DNA of 15,094 nucleotides from Anaerolineales bacterium (lineage in GTDB: Bacteria; Chloroflexota; Anaerolineae; Anaerolineales; DRMV01), in NCBI GenBank assembly GCA_027044735.1, contig JALUBW010000094.1, positions 1 to 15,094 of the forward strand. The letters run 5' to 3'. Shown here piece after piece: positions 1 to 6,886 of this stretch; the stretch's first letter is position 1, and each line of letters opens with the position of its first letter. A program made the translations under genes and the position numbers. Below the pieces are notes generated by a model. That model was not told where the DNA came from and did no database searches. It worked only from the letters and a program-made list of their open reading frames with translations.

Positions 1-8
1 AGGGGGGA

Positions 9-134
9 AAGCCGCCGCCCTGAGCGAAGTCGAAGGCTGCCCTGAGCGAAGTCGAAGGCTGCCCTGAGCGAAGTCGAAGGCTGCCCTGAGCGAAGTCGAA
101 GGCTGCCCTGAGCGAAGTCGAAGGGGGGCGGCTT
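9..134. repeat. Tandem repeat array, five 22-bp units, bounded by inverted GC-rich arms
   Basis: The motif CCCTGAGCGAAGTCGAAGG occurs five times, starting at 18, 40, 62, 84 and 106, exactly every 22 bp and joined by GCTG-type spacers with no variation. The array is framed by AAGCCGCC at 9-16 and its reverse complement GGCGGCTT at 127-134, so the whole block could fold into one large stem carrying the array. The units are directly contiguous with no unique spacers, so this is not CRISPR. From memory, this motif is a common dispersed intergenic repeat in Chloroflexota and other environmental genomes; I cannot check its copy number. No coding potential was accepted here. Confidence 0.93.
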
Positions 135-236
135 GGGGGGAGAGGAGAGGGCGGGAAAAGCGAGATTTTCGAAAAGCCTTGGCCTGACGAGATGAGATTG
201 TCGGCCAATGAGACAACGGCCGGGACACGATTGATT

Positions 237-265
237 TTGTGTCGGGTAATCAGGCCTGGTATAAT
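237..265 (+). promoter_or_regulatory. Predicted extended -10 promoter of the aldo/keto reductase unit
   Basis: TATAAT at 260-265 is a perfect -10 box. It is preceded by TGG, giving a TGn extended -10 element. A weaker -35-like TTGTGT lies at 237-242 with a 17-bp spacer. Transcription would start near 272, giving a leader of about 215 nt before the ATG at 488. Two blocks of phased repeats lie inside that leader. This is sequence inference only. Confidence 0.6.
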
Positions 266-299
266 CCATGGCAACTGTTCAGCCTTTGGAAAACAGCCC

Positions 300-335
300 G
301 CGGATGCACGCGGATGATTGCGGATGGTCGCGGAT
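300..335. repeat. GCGGAT repeat, four copies at exact 10-bp spacing
   Basis: GCGGAT starts at 300, 310, 320 and 330. The four bases between copies vary (GCAC, GATT, GGTC). Exact one-helical-turn spacing with variable linkers suggests a DNA-structure or protein-binding element rather than coding sequence. Another GCGGAT lies at 2973-2978 in a different intergenic region. Confidence 0.8.
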
Positions 336-404
336 TTGAGGGCGTCGTAGGGCGGGGAGCCAATCCCGCTTAGCGCCATCCCGCCTTACAACGATGCTTT
401 CGTT

Positions 405-462
405 CTAAGTGCCTTTCTGTGTTCTCGGCGCCCTCTCTGTGCCTTCTGTGGTTTTCTGCCTG
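405..462. repeat. Degenerate TCTGTG/TCTGCC phased repeat
   Basis: TCTGTG-type hexamers start at 416, 436, 445 and 455 (the last is TCTGCC), spaced about 10 or 20 bp. The block sits between the predicted promoter and the ribosome-binding site of the aldo/keto reductase. On the other strand it reads as CACAGA/GGCAGA, resembling the GCAGAG repeats at 5541-5572 and 15031-15058. It appears to be a member of a dispersed low-complexity intergenic family. Confidence 0.6.
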
Positions 463-487
463 CGTCATCGTTTTTCAGGAGACGAAA

Positions 488-1450
488 ATGCACTACCGAC
501 GGTTGGGGCACTCTGGCATCAAGGTCAGCGAAATTTCTTACGGCGCGTGGGTTACCTTTGGCAATCAATTGGATCAAAAAGCCGCCACCGACCTCATCCA
601 CGCCGCCTACGACCACGGTATCAATTTTTTCGACAATGCGGATATTTACGCCCGCGGCCAGGCCGAAATCATGATGGGCAAAGCCATCCAGGGGTTGCCG
701 CGTGAAGCCTTGGTGCTTTCCAGCAAGGTGTTTTGGCCGACCATGCCCGGCCCTAATGGCCGCGGCCTTTCCCGCAAACACATTACCGAATCGATCCATG
801 CTTCGCTGCGCCGCTTGAACACCGATTACCTGGATATTTACTACTGCCATCGCTTCGACCCCGATACGCCGGTGGAAGAAGTGGTCTACACCATGAACAC
901 CCTCATCCAGCAGGGTAAAATTCTCTACTGGGGCACGTCGGAATGGACGGCCGCGCAGATCATGGAAGCCGTTGCTGTGGCTCGGCAGCATCACCTCATT
1001 CCCCCCACGGTGGAGCAACCCCAGTACAACATGTTCCACCGCCGCCGCGTCGAAATCGACCTTGCCCCCTTGGCGCAGAAGTTCGGTCTGGGCCTGACCA
1101 CGTGGAGCCCTCTTGCCTCGGGCATCCTCACCGGCAAATACAACGACGGCATCCCCGCCGGGAGCCGCGCCTCGTTGGAAAGCATGGCCTGGATCCGTGA
1201 CCGCCTCACGCCGGAGGTGATTGCCACCGTGCGCCAACTCAGCGCCCTGGCCGCGGATTTGGGGTTGACCACTGCGCAACTGGCTCTGGCCTGGCTGCTG
1301 CGCCGCAAAGAGGTTTCCAGCGTGATTACCGGCGCCACCCGCCTGGAGCAACTGGAAGAGAACCTGGCCGCCTCAGACGCCCGCAGCAAATTGGGCGAGC
1401 CTGTGTTGGAACGCATCGAAAACATCCTCGACAACGCACCGGAGGCCTGA
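488..1450 (+). CDS. Aldo/keto reductase, Kv-beta/YghZ-like
   Basis: This 320-residue protein is a predicted cytosolic NADPH-dependent oxidoreductase of the (beta/alpha)8 aldo/keto reductase superfamily. The catalytic tetrad is visible: D49 and Y54 in the FFDNADIYARG block, K80 in LSSKVFW, and H121 in YYCHRFDP. RGLSRKHI (92-99), the WGTSEW block and TWSPLASGI resemble the potassium-channel beta subunit group, whose bacterial relatives (YghZ type) reduce aldehydes such as methylglyoxal. The C-terminal SSVITGATRLEQLEEN block fits cofactor binding. I start at the ATG at 488 because CAGGAG at 476-481 is a good ribosome-binding site six bases upstream; the in-frame start at 419 lacks one and adds a low-complexity stretch. 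It is first in a tight three-gene unit, one base before the exonuclease gene. The physiological substrate is unknown. Confidence 0.93.
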   Translation: MHYRRLGHSGIKVSEISYGAWVTFGNQLDQKAATDLIHAAYDHGINFFDNADIYARGQAEIMMGKAIQGLPREALVLSSKVFWPTMPGPNGRGLSRKHITESIHASLRRLNTDYLDIYYCHRFDPDTPVEEVVYTMNTLIQQGKILYWGTSEWTAAQIMEAVAVARQHHLIPPTVEQPQYNMFHRRRVEIDLAPLAQKFGLGLTTWSPLASGILTGKYNDGIPAGSRASLESMAWIRDRLTPEVIATVRQLSALAADLGLTTAQLALAWLLRRKEVSSVITGATRLEQLEENLAASDARSKLGEPVLERIENILDNAPEA

Positions 1451-1451
1451 C

Positions 1452-2021
1452 ATGAGCCGTTGGAGCGCCATTCGTCAAGCCAAGACATGGCTTGAGCGCC
1501 AACCTGTTTACTTGGATACCGAAACCACCGGCCTGGACGCCCGGGCCGAGGTGGTGGAAATCGCTATCATTGACGCTGATGGCCGTCCCTTGGTCAACAC
1601 CCTGGTGAAGCCCCAAAGCCCTGTGCCAGCCGATGCCAGCCGCGTGCACGGCCTGACCACCGCGGTGCTGCAGAGTGCGCCCACCTGGCCTGAAGTGTGG
1701 CCGCAAATTTTGGCCGCGCTGGCCGGTCGGCTGGTGCTGATTTACAACGCAGACTACGACATTCGGCTGATGGAGCAGACCGCGCGACGCTACCAAATGG
1801 CCTTCGATGTGCCGGGCATGGAAGTGGGCGACCTGCTCACGTTGTATTCGGAGTTCAAGGGCGTGCGGGGCACGGATGGCCAACTGCGTCGCTGGCGGCT
1901 GGAACAGGCCGGCCGTGAAATGGGCATCGCACTGCCCAATAGCCACCGCGCCTTGGACGACACTCTGCTGGCGCGCGAACTTCACCGCCGCATCGCCGCC
2001 GAGCCCCTGCCGTGGGGGTGA
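1452..2021 (+). CDS. DEDDh 3'-5' exonuclease, DnaQ/epsilon-like
   Basis: This 189-residue protein is a single exonuclease domain of the DnaQ-like superfamily, predicted to remove nucleotides from 3' ends of DNA or RNA using two metal ions. Motif Exo I is LDTETTG with D22 and E24, Exo II is YNADYD with D103, and Exo III is HRALDD with H165 and D169, giving the DEDDh signature. It is the size of a free-standing exonuclease, with no polymerase or helicase part. The start follows the reductase stop by one base, and GGAGG at 1441-1445 lies in the end of that gene, so translation is probably coupled. It could act as a proofreading subunit or a nucleic-acid turnover enzyme. Sequence alone does not separate these. 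Confidence 0.92.
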   Translation: MSRWSAIRQAKTWLERQPVYLDTETTGLDARAEVVEIAIIDADGRPLVNTLVKPQSPVPADASRVHGLTTAVLQSAPTWPEVWPQILAALAGRLVLIYNADYDIRLMEQTARRYQMAFDVPGMEVGDLLTLYSEFKGVRGTDGQLRRWRLEQAGREMGIALPNSHRALDDTLLARELHRRIAAEPLPWG

Positions 2022-2023
2022 AC

Positions 2024-2911
2024 ATGCGGCGGCCTGCCGGGTGGCTCACTTCTCTTTGGCTGGCGCTGGCCATCTTCCCCTTGCCCGCGTGGCTGGCCGC
2101 GCACCACCCCAAGAGCGTTGGCCTGGCCTGGCTGTTGCAGGCCGCGCTGTATTTTGGCGTGGGTTACCTGGGCAGCGGGCGGCTGGGCTACGGCACGGCC
2201 CTTTTCGCCATGCTTTTGGTGGGAGGCGGGCAGGTTTTGCTGCGCTGGCTTTGGCTGGGCAGCCCCGGCGCCTGGGTGCTGGCTCTGTTGCTCGACGGCT
2301 TGGCCGCGCTGGCCGGCGCATTGCTTTGGCGTTGGCAGGCCGAGCACTACGGCGCAGATTTTCACTTCGACCTCATCGCGCCGTGGTACGAACGCCTGAT
2401 TCACCCGCAAGACCCCACCCGTCTGTTGGCCGCGCTGGCCCTCACCCCAGAAAGCCGCGTGTTGGACGCCGGCGGCGGTACCGGTCGGGTGGCTCAGTTC
2501 CTGCGCCCGGTGGGGCAGTTGGTGGTGGCTGACCTCTCGGTGGGCATGTTGCGCTACGCGCAGCAAAAGCCCCAGGTGCAAGCCGTGGCTGCCCGCACCG
2601 AGGAACTGCCCTTCCCAGACGCAACCTTCGATCGGGTGGTGATGGTCGACGCGTTGCATCACGTGTTCCACCAGGCGCACACCGTGGCCGAACTCTGGCG
2701 GGTGCTCGCGCCGGGGGGCCGCCTGGTCATCGAAGAGCCTGACTTCCATCTGTGGGCTATAAAACTCCTGGCCCTGGGGGAAAAGATTCTCCTGATGCGC
2801 TCGCATTTCTTGCGGCCCCAGGCCATTGCCGCCTTGCTGCCCCCTGAGGCCGAAGTTGCCATCACCAGCGTGCGCGGTATGGCGCACATCATCGCGGAGA
2901 AGCCCCGGTAA
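2024..2911 (+). CDS. Membrane-anchored class I SAM-dependent methyltransferase
   Basis: This 295-residue protein has two parts. Residues about 1-104 are strongly hydrophobic and look like three or four transmembrane helices (near 8-26, 31-49, 55-79 and 82-103). Residues about 105-295 are a class I methyltransferase domain of the UbiE/Methyltransf_11 type: SAM-binding motif VLDAGGGTGR at 147-155, acidic end of strand 2 at D170, and ELPFPDATFDRVVMVDALHH at 194-213. The fusion suggests a membrane-associated substrate such as a lipid or quinone, which is inference. The start may be ATG at 2024 or GTG at 2018, which overlaps the preceding stop as GTGA; I prefer the ATG. It is the last gene of the three-gene unit. 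The methyl acceptor is not identifiable. Confidence 0.85.
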   Translation: MRRPAGWLTSLWLALAIFPLPAWLAAHHPKSVGLAWLLQAALYFGVGYLGSGRLGYGTALFAMLLVGGGQVLLRWLWLGSPGAWVLALLLDGLAALAGALLWRWQAEHYGADFHFDLIAPWYERLIHPQDPTRLLAALALTPESRVLDAGGGTGRVAQFLRPVGQLVVADLSVGMLRYAQQKPQVQAVAARTEELPFPDATFDRVVMVDALHHVFHQAHTVAELWRVLAPGGRLVIEEPDFHLWAIKLLALGEKILLMRSHFLRPQAIAALLPPEAEVAITSVRGMAHIIAEKPR

Positions 2912-2934
2912 CCCAGCGCGGCATGGAAGAAGTG

Positions 2935-2978
2935 GCGCAGAGCAACCTCAGTTCCCCAATTCCTCAATCTTTGCGGAT
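2935..2978. repeat. Mixed phased-repeat remnant (GCGCAGAG, CCCCAAT, GCGGAT)
   Basis: Three motif types that form separate blocks elsewhere in the window occur together here: GCGCAGAG at 2935-2942, CCCCAAT at 2954-2960 followed by the degenerate CCTCAAT at 2962-2968, and GCGGAT at 2973-2978. The block lies just upstream of the rho promoter and just downstream of the methyltransferase gene. It resembles the block at 15029-15088. Confidence 0.5.
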
Positions 2979-2985
2979 CCCTTGC

Positions 2986-3013
2986 TTGACAATCGCTCAA
3001 GGCATGCTATAAT
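2986..3013 (+). promoter_or_regulatory. Consensus sigma70-type promoter of rho
   Basis: TTGACA at 2986-2991 and TATAAT at 3008-3013 are both perfect matches to the consensus -35 and -10 boxes, with a 16-bp spacer. Transcription would begin near 3020, about 200 nt upstream of the rho start codon. Both boxes are canonical, making this the clearest promoter in the window. Confidence 0.88.
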
Positions 3014-3017
3014 CAAA

Positions 3018-3200
3018 GCGCGCAGAGATGGTGGCACACGCGCAAGGTCTTATGGTCCTTCTTCCCCCTTTTCCCCACTGTTGCAGGTAAACGGTATTGT
3101 TTGCGAGAGGTCGGAACACCTTTTGAGCCGACGGCATCGCGTGTTTTGACGCGGCGATGCAGGCCGTGCCTTGGGCACGTGCAACGTTGGCCTTATTTTA
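3018..3200 (+). promoter_or_regulatory. Structured 5' leader of rho, possible attenuator
   Basis: The leader holds no convincing ORF but several potential hairpins: GCGCG 3018-3022 with CGCGC 3039-3043; GTCGG 3110-3114 with CCGAC 3128-3132; GCATCG 3134-3139 with CGATGC 3155-3160 plus an inner CGT/ACG; and CGTGCC 3165-3170 with GGCACG 3174-3179 around a three-base loop. An outer GGCC (3162-3165) / GGCC (3189-3192) pairing is followed by the T-rich TTATTTTA. A pyrimidine-rich stretch lies at about 3058-3080. Autoregulation of rho through its leader is known in Escherichia coli. That this leader works in the same way is inference; it could instead be a small RNA. Confidence 0.4.
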
Positions 3201-3219
3201 GATTACATGGACGCTGACA

Positions 3220-4497
3220 ATGGAAATTTCTGAACTTCAAACCCGTACTTTAGCCGAATTACGCCAAATAGCCCGCCAGATGGATATTCCGAGGGCGTGG
3301 CGGATGAAAAAAGAAGAACTGCTGATTGCCATTCGCCGCGCCGAGGCTGAGGCCCAAGGGATGGAAATCCGCGGTGGGATTTTGGAAATCATGAATGAGG
3401 GCGTAGGTTTCTTGCGCACGCAGCATTACCGCGCCGGTCCAGACGACGTGTACGTTTCCCCGACCCAGATTCGGCGTTATAACTTGCGCAATGGCGATTT
3501 GGTGATCGGCTACGTGCGCCCCCCGCGGGAGAGCAGCCGCTATTACGGCCTGAGCCGCATCGAAAGCATCAACGGCCTGCCGCCTGAAAAGGCTTTCGAC
3601 CGCCCGCGGTTTGAAACGTTGATTCCCATCTATCCTGACGAACGCTTCGACCTGGAAACCGACCGCCACGCGTTGGCCACCCGCCTGATCAACCTGGTGG
3701 CGCCCATTGGCCGCGGCCAGCGCGGGTTGATCGTTTCGCCGCCCAAGGCCGGTAAAACCACTATTTTGAAGCAAATCGCCAACGCCATCTCGCAACGTTA
3801 CCCCGACGTGCATTTGATGGTTGCCCTGATTGGCGAGCGACCGGAAGAAGTCACCGACATGGATCGCTCGGTGGACGCGGAAGTGATTGCTGCCACGTTC
3901 GACGAGCCGGTCACCGAGCACGTGCGGGTGGCCGAGGTGGCGTTAGAACGCGCCAAGCGCCTGGTGGAAGTGGGGCGCGATGTGGTCATTTTACTGGATT
4001 CCATCACCCGGCTGGCGCGGGCTTACAACCTGGTCGTCACCCCTTCGGGTCGCACCCTTTCCGGCGGTATCGACCCCTCGGCGCTTTACCCGCCCAAGCA
4101 ATTTTTCGGCGCGGCCCGCAACATCGAAGACGGCGGCTCGCTGACCATTATCGCGACTTGTTTGGTCGATACCGGCTCCCGTTTGGATGATGTGGTGTAC
4201 GAAGAGTTCAAGGGCACGGGCAACATGGAATTGCACCTCTCGCGGCGGCTGCAGGAGCGTCGCATCTTCCCCGCGATAGACATCGAACGCTCAGGCACGC
4301 GCCGCGAAGAAGTGCTGCTCGGCCCCGACATCACCCAACGGGTGTGGCTGATGCGCCGCATGTTCCAACAGATGATTACGCCCCCGCCCCATGGCGCGGG
4401 GATGGATATCGCCATGGCGACAGAGGCTATTCTGGAGCGTCTCCGCAAAACGCGCAACAACATGGAGTTCTTGGAGACGCTGCACAAGGAGATTTAG
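3220..4497 (+). CDS. rho: Transcription termination factor Rho
   Basis: This 425-residue protein is full length for Rho, the hexameric RNA helicase that ends transcription of untranslated RNA. Residues 1-43 form the N-terminal helical Rho_N domain. Residues about 51-120 form the cold-shock-like primary RNA-binding domain, with GVGFLRT at 61-67. The RecA-like ATPase follows: Walker A SPPKAGKT at 173-180, ERPEEVTDM with the catalytic glutamate near 209-210, Walker B VVILLD ending at D260, and a secondary RNA-binding region around 280-300. IERSGTRREE places the likely arginine finger near R361. There is no long insert between Rho_N and the RNA-binding domain, unlike many actinobacterial Rho proteins. 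No strong ribosome-binding site precedes the ATG. The next gene starts two bases after the stop, so the two are probably co-transcribed. Confidence 0.98.
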   Translation: MEISELQTRTLAELRQIARQMDIPRAWRMKKEELLIAIRRAEAEAQGMEIRGGILEIMNEGVGFLRTQHYRAGPDDVYVSPTQIRRYNLRNGDLVIGYVRPPRESSRYYGLSRIESINGLPPEKAFDRPRFETLIPIYPDERFDLETDRHALATRLINLVAPIGRGQRGLIVSPPKAGKTTILKQIANAISQRYPDVHLMVALIGERPEEVTDMDRSVDAEVIAATFDEPVTEHVRVAEVALERAKRLVEVGRDVVILLDSITRLARAYNLVVTPSGRTLSGGIDPSALYPPKQFFGAARNIEDGGSLTIIATCLVDTGSRLDDVVYEEFKGTGNMELHLSRRLQERRIFPAIDIERSGTRREEVLLGPDITQRVWLMRRMFQQMITPPPHGAGMDIAMATEAILERLRKTRNNMEFLETLHKEI

Positions 4498-4499
4498 CC

Positions 4500-5513
4500 A
4501 TGTGGCACAAGTGGTATCGCTGGCTGGCCGTGTTCTTGGCCGCGGCTGTGGTGCTGGTGCCGGTCGGCGTGGCGCTGGCCTCGGCCCCCGCGGAAGCCCC
4601 TTCGGGGGGAAGGGGAGTGCCCGTGGTCATGCCGCCGCTCATCAGTACGCCCTCCCAATCGGGCGTGCGCCGTGGCATGATGCTGCATACCATCATCCCC
4701 CCGCGCTCGCGGGTGGACGTCATTGAATACACCGTGCAAATGGGCGACTCGCTGTTTAGCATTGCCCATCACTTTGGCATTACACCCGAAACCCTGCTGT
4801 GGGCAAACTACGCGGTGTTGCACGACAACCCCGACATGCTCGCGCCTGGCAAGAAATTGAAAATTCCCCCGGTCAATGGGGTGTACTATAAATGGAGAGC
4901 GGGTGACACGTTCGAGACGGTGGCCCGTAAATTCCATGCCAACCCGCAGGCGATCGTAGACTTCCCCGGCAACCACATCGACCCGCTGAACCCGAAGGTG
5001 GAACCAGGCACGTGGGTGATGGTGCCGGGCGGCCGCCGGCCGTTCAAGCAATGGGTGGTGCCGACCATCCCGCGCGGTCGCGCCGGCGTGTCGTTGGGTT
5101 ATTTGGGGCCGGGCGCATGCCCCGGCGGCTACACCGGGGCGATGGGCACAGGCAGTTTTGTCTGGCCCACGCCGATGCACCGCCTGGTGGGCAACAACTA
5201 TGGCCCCAGCCACTTAGCCGTGGATCTGGGTATTTGGATGGGCGGCCCCATCTACGCCGCGGATTCGGGCGTGGTGGTGTTCGCGGGCTGGTCGAACGTG
5301 GGCTATGGCAACATGATCATGATCGACCACGGCAACGGTTATCAGACCCTTTACGCCCACCTGAGCCAGGTGAATGTGCACTGCGGGCAGAGCGTGTTCC
5401 AGGGCCAGTTGATTGGCCTGGGCGGCTCGACCGGCCATTCGACCGGCCCGCATCTGCACTTCGAAGTGCGCTACAAAGGCGGCTTCATCAACCCGTGGAC
5501 GGTGCTGCCGTAG
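4500..5513 (+). CDS. Secreted LysM-LysM-M23 peptidoglycan endopeptidase
   Basis: This 337-residue protein is predicted to be exported and to cut or bind peptidoglycan. Residues 1-28 form a signal sequence or N-terminal anchor (basic start, then a hydrophobic run). LysM repeat one is about 75-123 (YTVQMGDSLFSIAHHFGI), and LysM repeat two about 129-176 (YKWRAGDTFETVARKF). Residues about 218-335 are an M23/LytM metallopeptidase domain with zinc ligands H238 and D242 (HLAVD) and the HLH motif at 318-320, plus the conserved H287. All expected catalytic residues are present, so it is likely active rather than a degenerate regulator. The start at 4500 is chosen because AAGGAG at 4486-4491 is eight bases upstream and the signal peptide then begins correctly; a longer in-frame start at 4344 lies wholly inside rho. 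Translation is probably coupled to rho. Confidence 0.93.
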   Translation: MWHKWYRWLAVFLAAAVVLVPVGVALASAPAEAPSGGRGVPVVMPPLISTPSQSGVRRGMMLHTIIPPRSRVDVIEYTVQMGDSLFSIAHHFGITPETLLWANYAVLHDNPDMLAPGKKLKIPPVNGVYYKWRAGDTFETVARKFHANPQAIVDFPGNHIDPLNPKVEPGTWVMVPGGRRPFKQWVVPTIPRGRAGVSLGYLGPGACPGGYTGAMGTGSFVWPTPMHRLVGNNYGPSHLAVDLGIWMGGPIYAADSGVVVFAGWSNVGYGNMIMIDHGNGYQTLYAHLSQVNVHCGQSVFQGQLIGLGGSTGHSTGPHLHFEVRYKGGFINPWTVLP

Positions 5514-5538
5514 CCCGGCGCGGGGATGAGCCTCGATA

Positions 5539-5652
5539 GCGCAGAGCCCGCAGAGAAAAAGCAAGGCGCAGAAAACGGAAAGCGTGTCCGGGATGCGTCA
5601 CTGACTTAGCGCCTTTGGCGTCATTTTGGCGGACTTGGCGTCTAAAAAATCC
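5539..5652. repeat. Intergenic phased repeat block (GCAGAG and TTGGCG types)
   Basis: The first half carries GCAGAG at 5541-5546 and 5550-5555, with related GCAAGG at 5561 and GCAGAA at 5568. The second half carries TTGGCG at 5615-5620, 5626-5631 and 5635-5640, spaced 11 and 9 bp. The block fills the space between the M23 gene and the insertion sequence. No gene or clear terminator was found in it. Confidence 0.6.
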
Positions 5653-5683
5653 GCAGGCGTCTCCGTTGTTATCAGTGTCATTG

Positions 5684-5689
5684 GGATGT
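5684..5689. repeat. Left target-site duplication GGATGT
   Basis: GGATGT directly outside the left end of the insertion sequence is repeated directly outside the right end at 6894-6899. The preceding G at 5683 also matches the last base of the element, so the visible duplication is 6 bp, or 7 if the right boundary is shifted by one. Confidence 0.75.
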
Positions 5690-5714
5690 CTGAGATCCGG
5701 ACATGAGTTAGGAC
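5690..5714 (+). repeat. Left terminal inverted repeat of the IS
   Basis: This 25-bp end matches the complement of the right end at 21 positions. The inner 15 bases (5700-5714) match perfectly. Confidence 0.85.
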
Positions 5715-5738
5715 AAAAAAGGGAACCTCCTGTAAATT
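5708..5738 (+). promoter_or_regulatory. Possible transposase promoter overlapping the left IS end
   Basis: A weak -35-like TTAGGA at 5708-5713, inside the inverted repeat, is followed 17-19 bp later by TGTAAA/TAAATT around 5731-5738. Transcription would begin near 5743-5748, between the two arms of the ribosome-site-masking inverted repeat. Both boxes are poor matches, so this is a tentative call that rests mainly on its sensible position. Confidence 0.3.
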
Positions 5739-5775
5739 GTTTTATAGAAAAAACACCACAAACAAGGAGGTTCCC
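5721..5775 (+). promoter_or_regulatory. 11-bp inverted repeat masking the transposase ribosome-binding site
   Basis: GGGAACCTCCT at 5721-5731 is the exact reverse complement of AGGAGGTTCCC at 5765-5775, with 33 bases between. The right arm contains the AGGAGG ribosome-binding site of the transposase (start at 5777). RNA read through from outside the element would fold and hide the site; RNA starting inside the loop would not. IS10 and IS50 use this kind of protection against impinging transcription. Confidence 0.75.
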
Positions 5776-5776
5776 T

Positions 5777-6886
5777 ATGTACAAGTATAAACGAATTTCC
5801 TTGGAACGTTTCGCCCATTACCTGTTTGATAACACTCATGAGGCACAACACGCCGCTGAGATTCTCGCCGCTATCTTGCACGCTCGCTCAGCACGCTTGA
5901 CTGAGATCGCTGCCAAAATGCCCGGCTCTATGGATGCCGCCTATAAACGCCTGCAACGCTTTTTGCAACGCTACGACCCACGAACTGCCTTGTGGCGTCT
6001 TTTACCCGATGATGCTCCCTTTGTATTGGCCGATGTGACCGAAATCCCTCGCCCGCAAGCCTATAAAACCAACTATGTCGGCACCTTGAAAGACGGCCAC
6101 ACCAAAGGGTTTTGGGTAATGACATTCGCCACCCCTTATCGGGGCCAGGCCATACCCTGCGGTTTGCTCACCTTTTCCTCCGCCACCATCGCCCAAAAAG
6201 ACGGTTCCCGCAATTTGGTGCATCAACGGGCTTTTGAGAGTCTGAAAGACCTGTTGGGTGAGCGGCCGGTGGTTTTAGATCGGGAATTCAGTTATTCGGG
6301 CCTGCTCCAATTTTTGACAGCAGCGGGCGTCCATTTCGTTATCCGTCTGCGACTGGGCTCCCGCCCGCCCAAGTTCTTTGATGACGAAGGGAGCGAGGTC
6401 AAACTGAACATTGCCCGAGGGCAACGGGTGGTGTACCGCAACCTGTGGTACAAAGGCGAAGTGCAGGTGCAGGTCATTGGCGAATGGAGAGCGGGCCAAC
6501 CCGAGCCGCTATGGGTGATCACAGACTTGGCGCCGGAGCAAAGCTTGGCCTACTACAAACAACGGATGAAGATAGAGGAAAGCTATCGTGATCTGAAAAG
6601 TCTCTTGGGGATGGAGCGGGTGATGAACAAACGGCAGGAATACATGGAGAAGGCACTTGCATTGGTAATGTTGGCGTATGCAATTGCGCTGATGGTAGGC
6701 GAGAAGGTTCGCGATGCGATGTTTGGCAATGCTAAAAGGTCGAGCAAGTGGCGGCGCTATTCGGGAGCCTTTATTTTGTTGAAGGATTATTGGTCAATAC
6801 CAACCCGCCTTTACAAAAAGGCGTCTAAACAAGCCTTGAGCGCCTTTGCTGATTTGGTTCTACCTCATGTCCTAACTCATGTCTGA
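5777..6886 (+). CDS. IS4-family DDE transposase
   Basis: This 369-residue protein is intact. The DDE residues are D86 (LADVTEI), D168 (VVLDREFSYSG) and E267 (KIEESYRDLKS). The IS4-family signature Y-x2-R-x3-E-x6-K is present exactly as Y260, R263, E267 and K274. The stretch between D168 and E267 (ITD/VIRLRLGSR and following) is compatible with the beta-strand insertion of IS4-type enzymes. The ATG at 5777 is preceded by AAGGAGG at 5764-5770, so I prefer it to the longer in-frame start at 5615, which lies outside the element. The stop codon falls inside the right inverted repeat. Translation is probably limited by the masking hairpin upstream. Confidence 0.95.
   Translation: MYKYKRISLERFAHYLFDNTHEAQHAAEILAAILHARSARLTEIAAKMPGSMDAAYKRLQRFLQRYDPRTALWRLLPDDAPFVLADVTEIPRPQAYKTNYVGTLKDGHTKGFWVMTFATPYRGQAIPCGLLTFSSATIAQKDGSRNLVHQRAFESLKDLLGERPVVLDREFSYSGLLQFLTAAGVHFVIRLRLGSRPPKFFDDEGSEVKLNIARGQRVVYRNLWYKGEVQVQVIGEWRAGQPEPLWVITDLAPEQSLAYYKQRMKIEESYRDLKSLLGMERVMNKRQEYMEKALALVMLAYAIALMVGEKVRDAMFGNAKRSSKWRRYSGAFILLKDYWSIPTRLYKKASKQALSAFADLVLPHVLTHV

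Noticed and set aside
9..134. CRISPR array
   Set aside because: The five units follow each other every 22 bp with only four identical bases between the 18-19-bp motifs, so there are no unique spacers, and no cas gene is nearby.
179..208. Stem TTGGCC-TGAC with GTC-GGCCAA as a terminator of an upstream gene
   Set aside because: The stem is short with a bulge and an 11-base loop, has no T tract after it, and no upstream gene is visible in the window.
386..1351. 321-codon open frame on the - strand opposite the aldo/keto reductase
   Set aside because: It mirrors a gene with all catalytic residues; its translation is rich in Arg, Gly and His and has no known motif.
1982..2887. 301-codon open frame on the - strand opposite the methyltransferase
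   Set aside because: The + strand frame carries a clear SAM-binding motif; the reverse frame is Gln/His/Gly-rich without a domain.
3018..3200. tRNA or other standard RNA gene in the rho leader
   Set aside because: No cloverleaf, T-loop consensus or recognisable RNA family signature was found; it is kept only as a possible leader structure.
4344..4499. Longer start for the M23 protein inside rho
   Set aside because: The added 52 residues are rho in another frame and would hide the signal peptide; 4500 has a well-spaced AAGGAG.
5615..5776. Longer start for the transposase
   Set aside because: It begins outside the insertion sequence; the ATG at 5777 has AAGGAGG in the right place.
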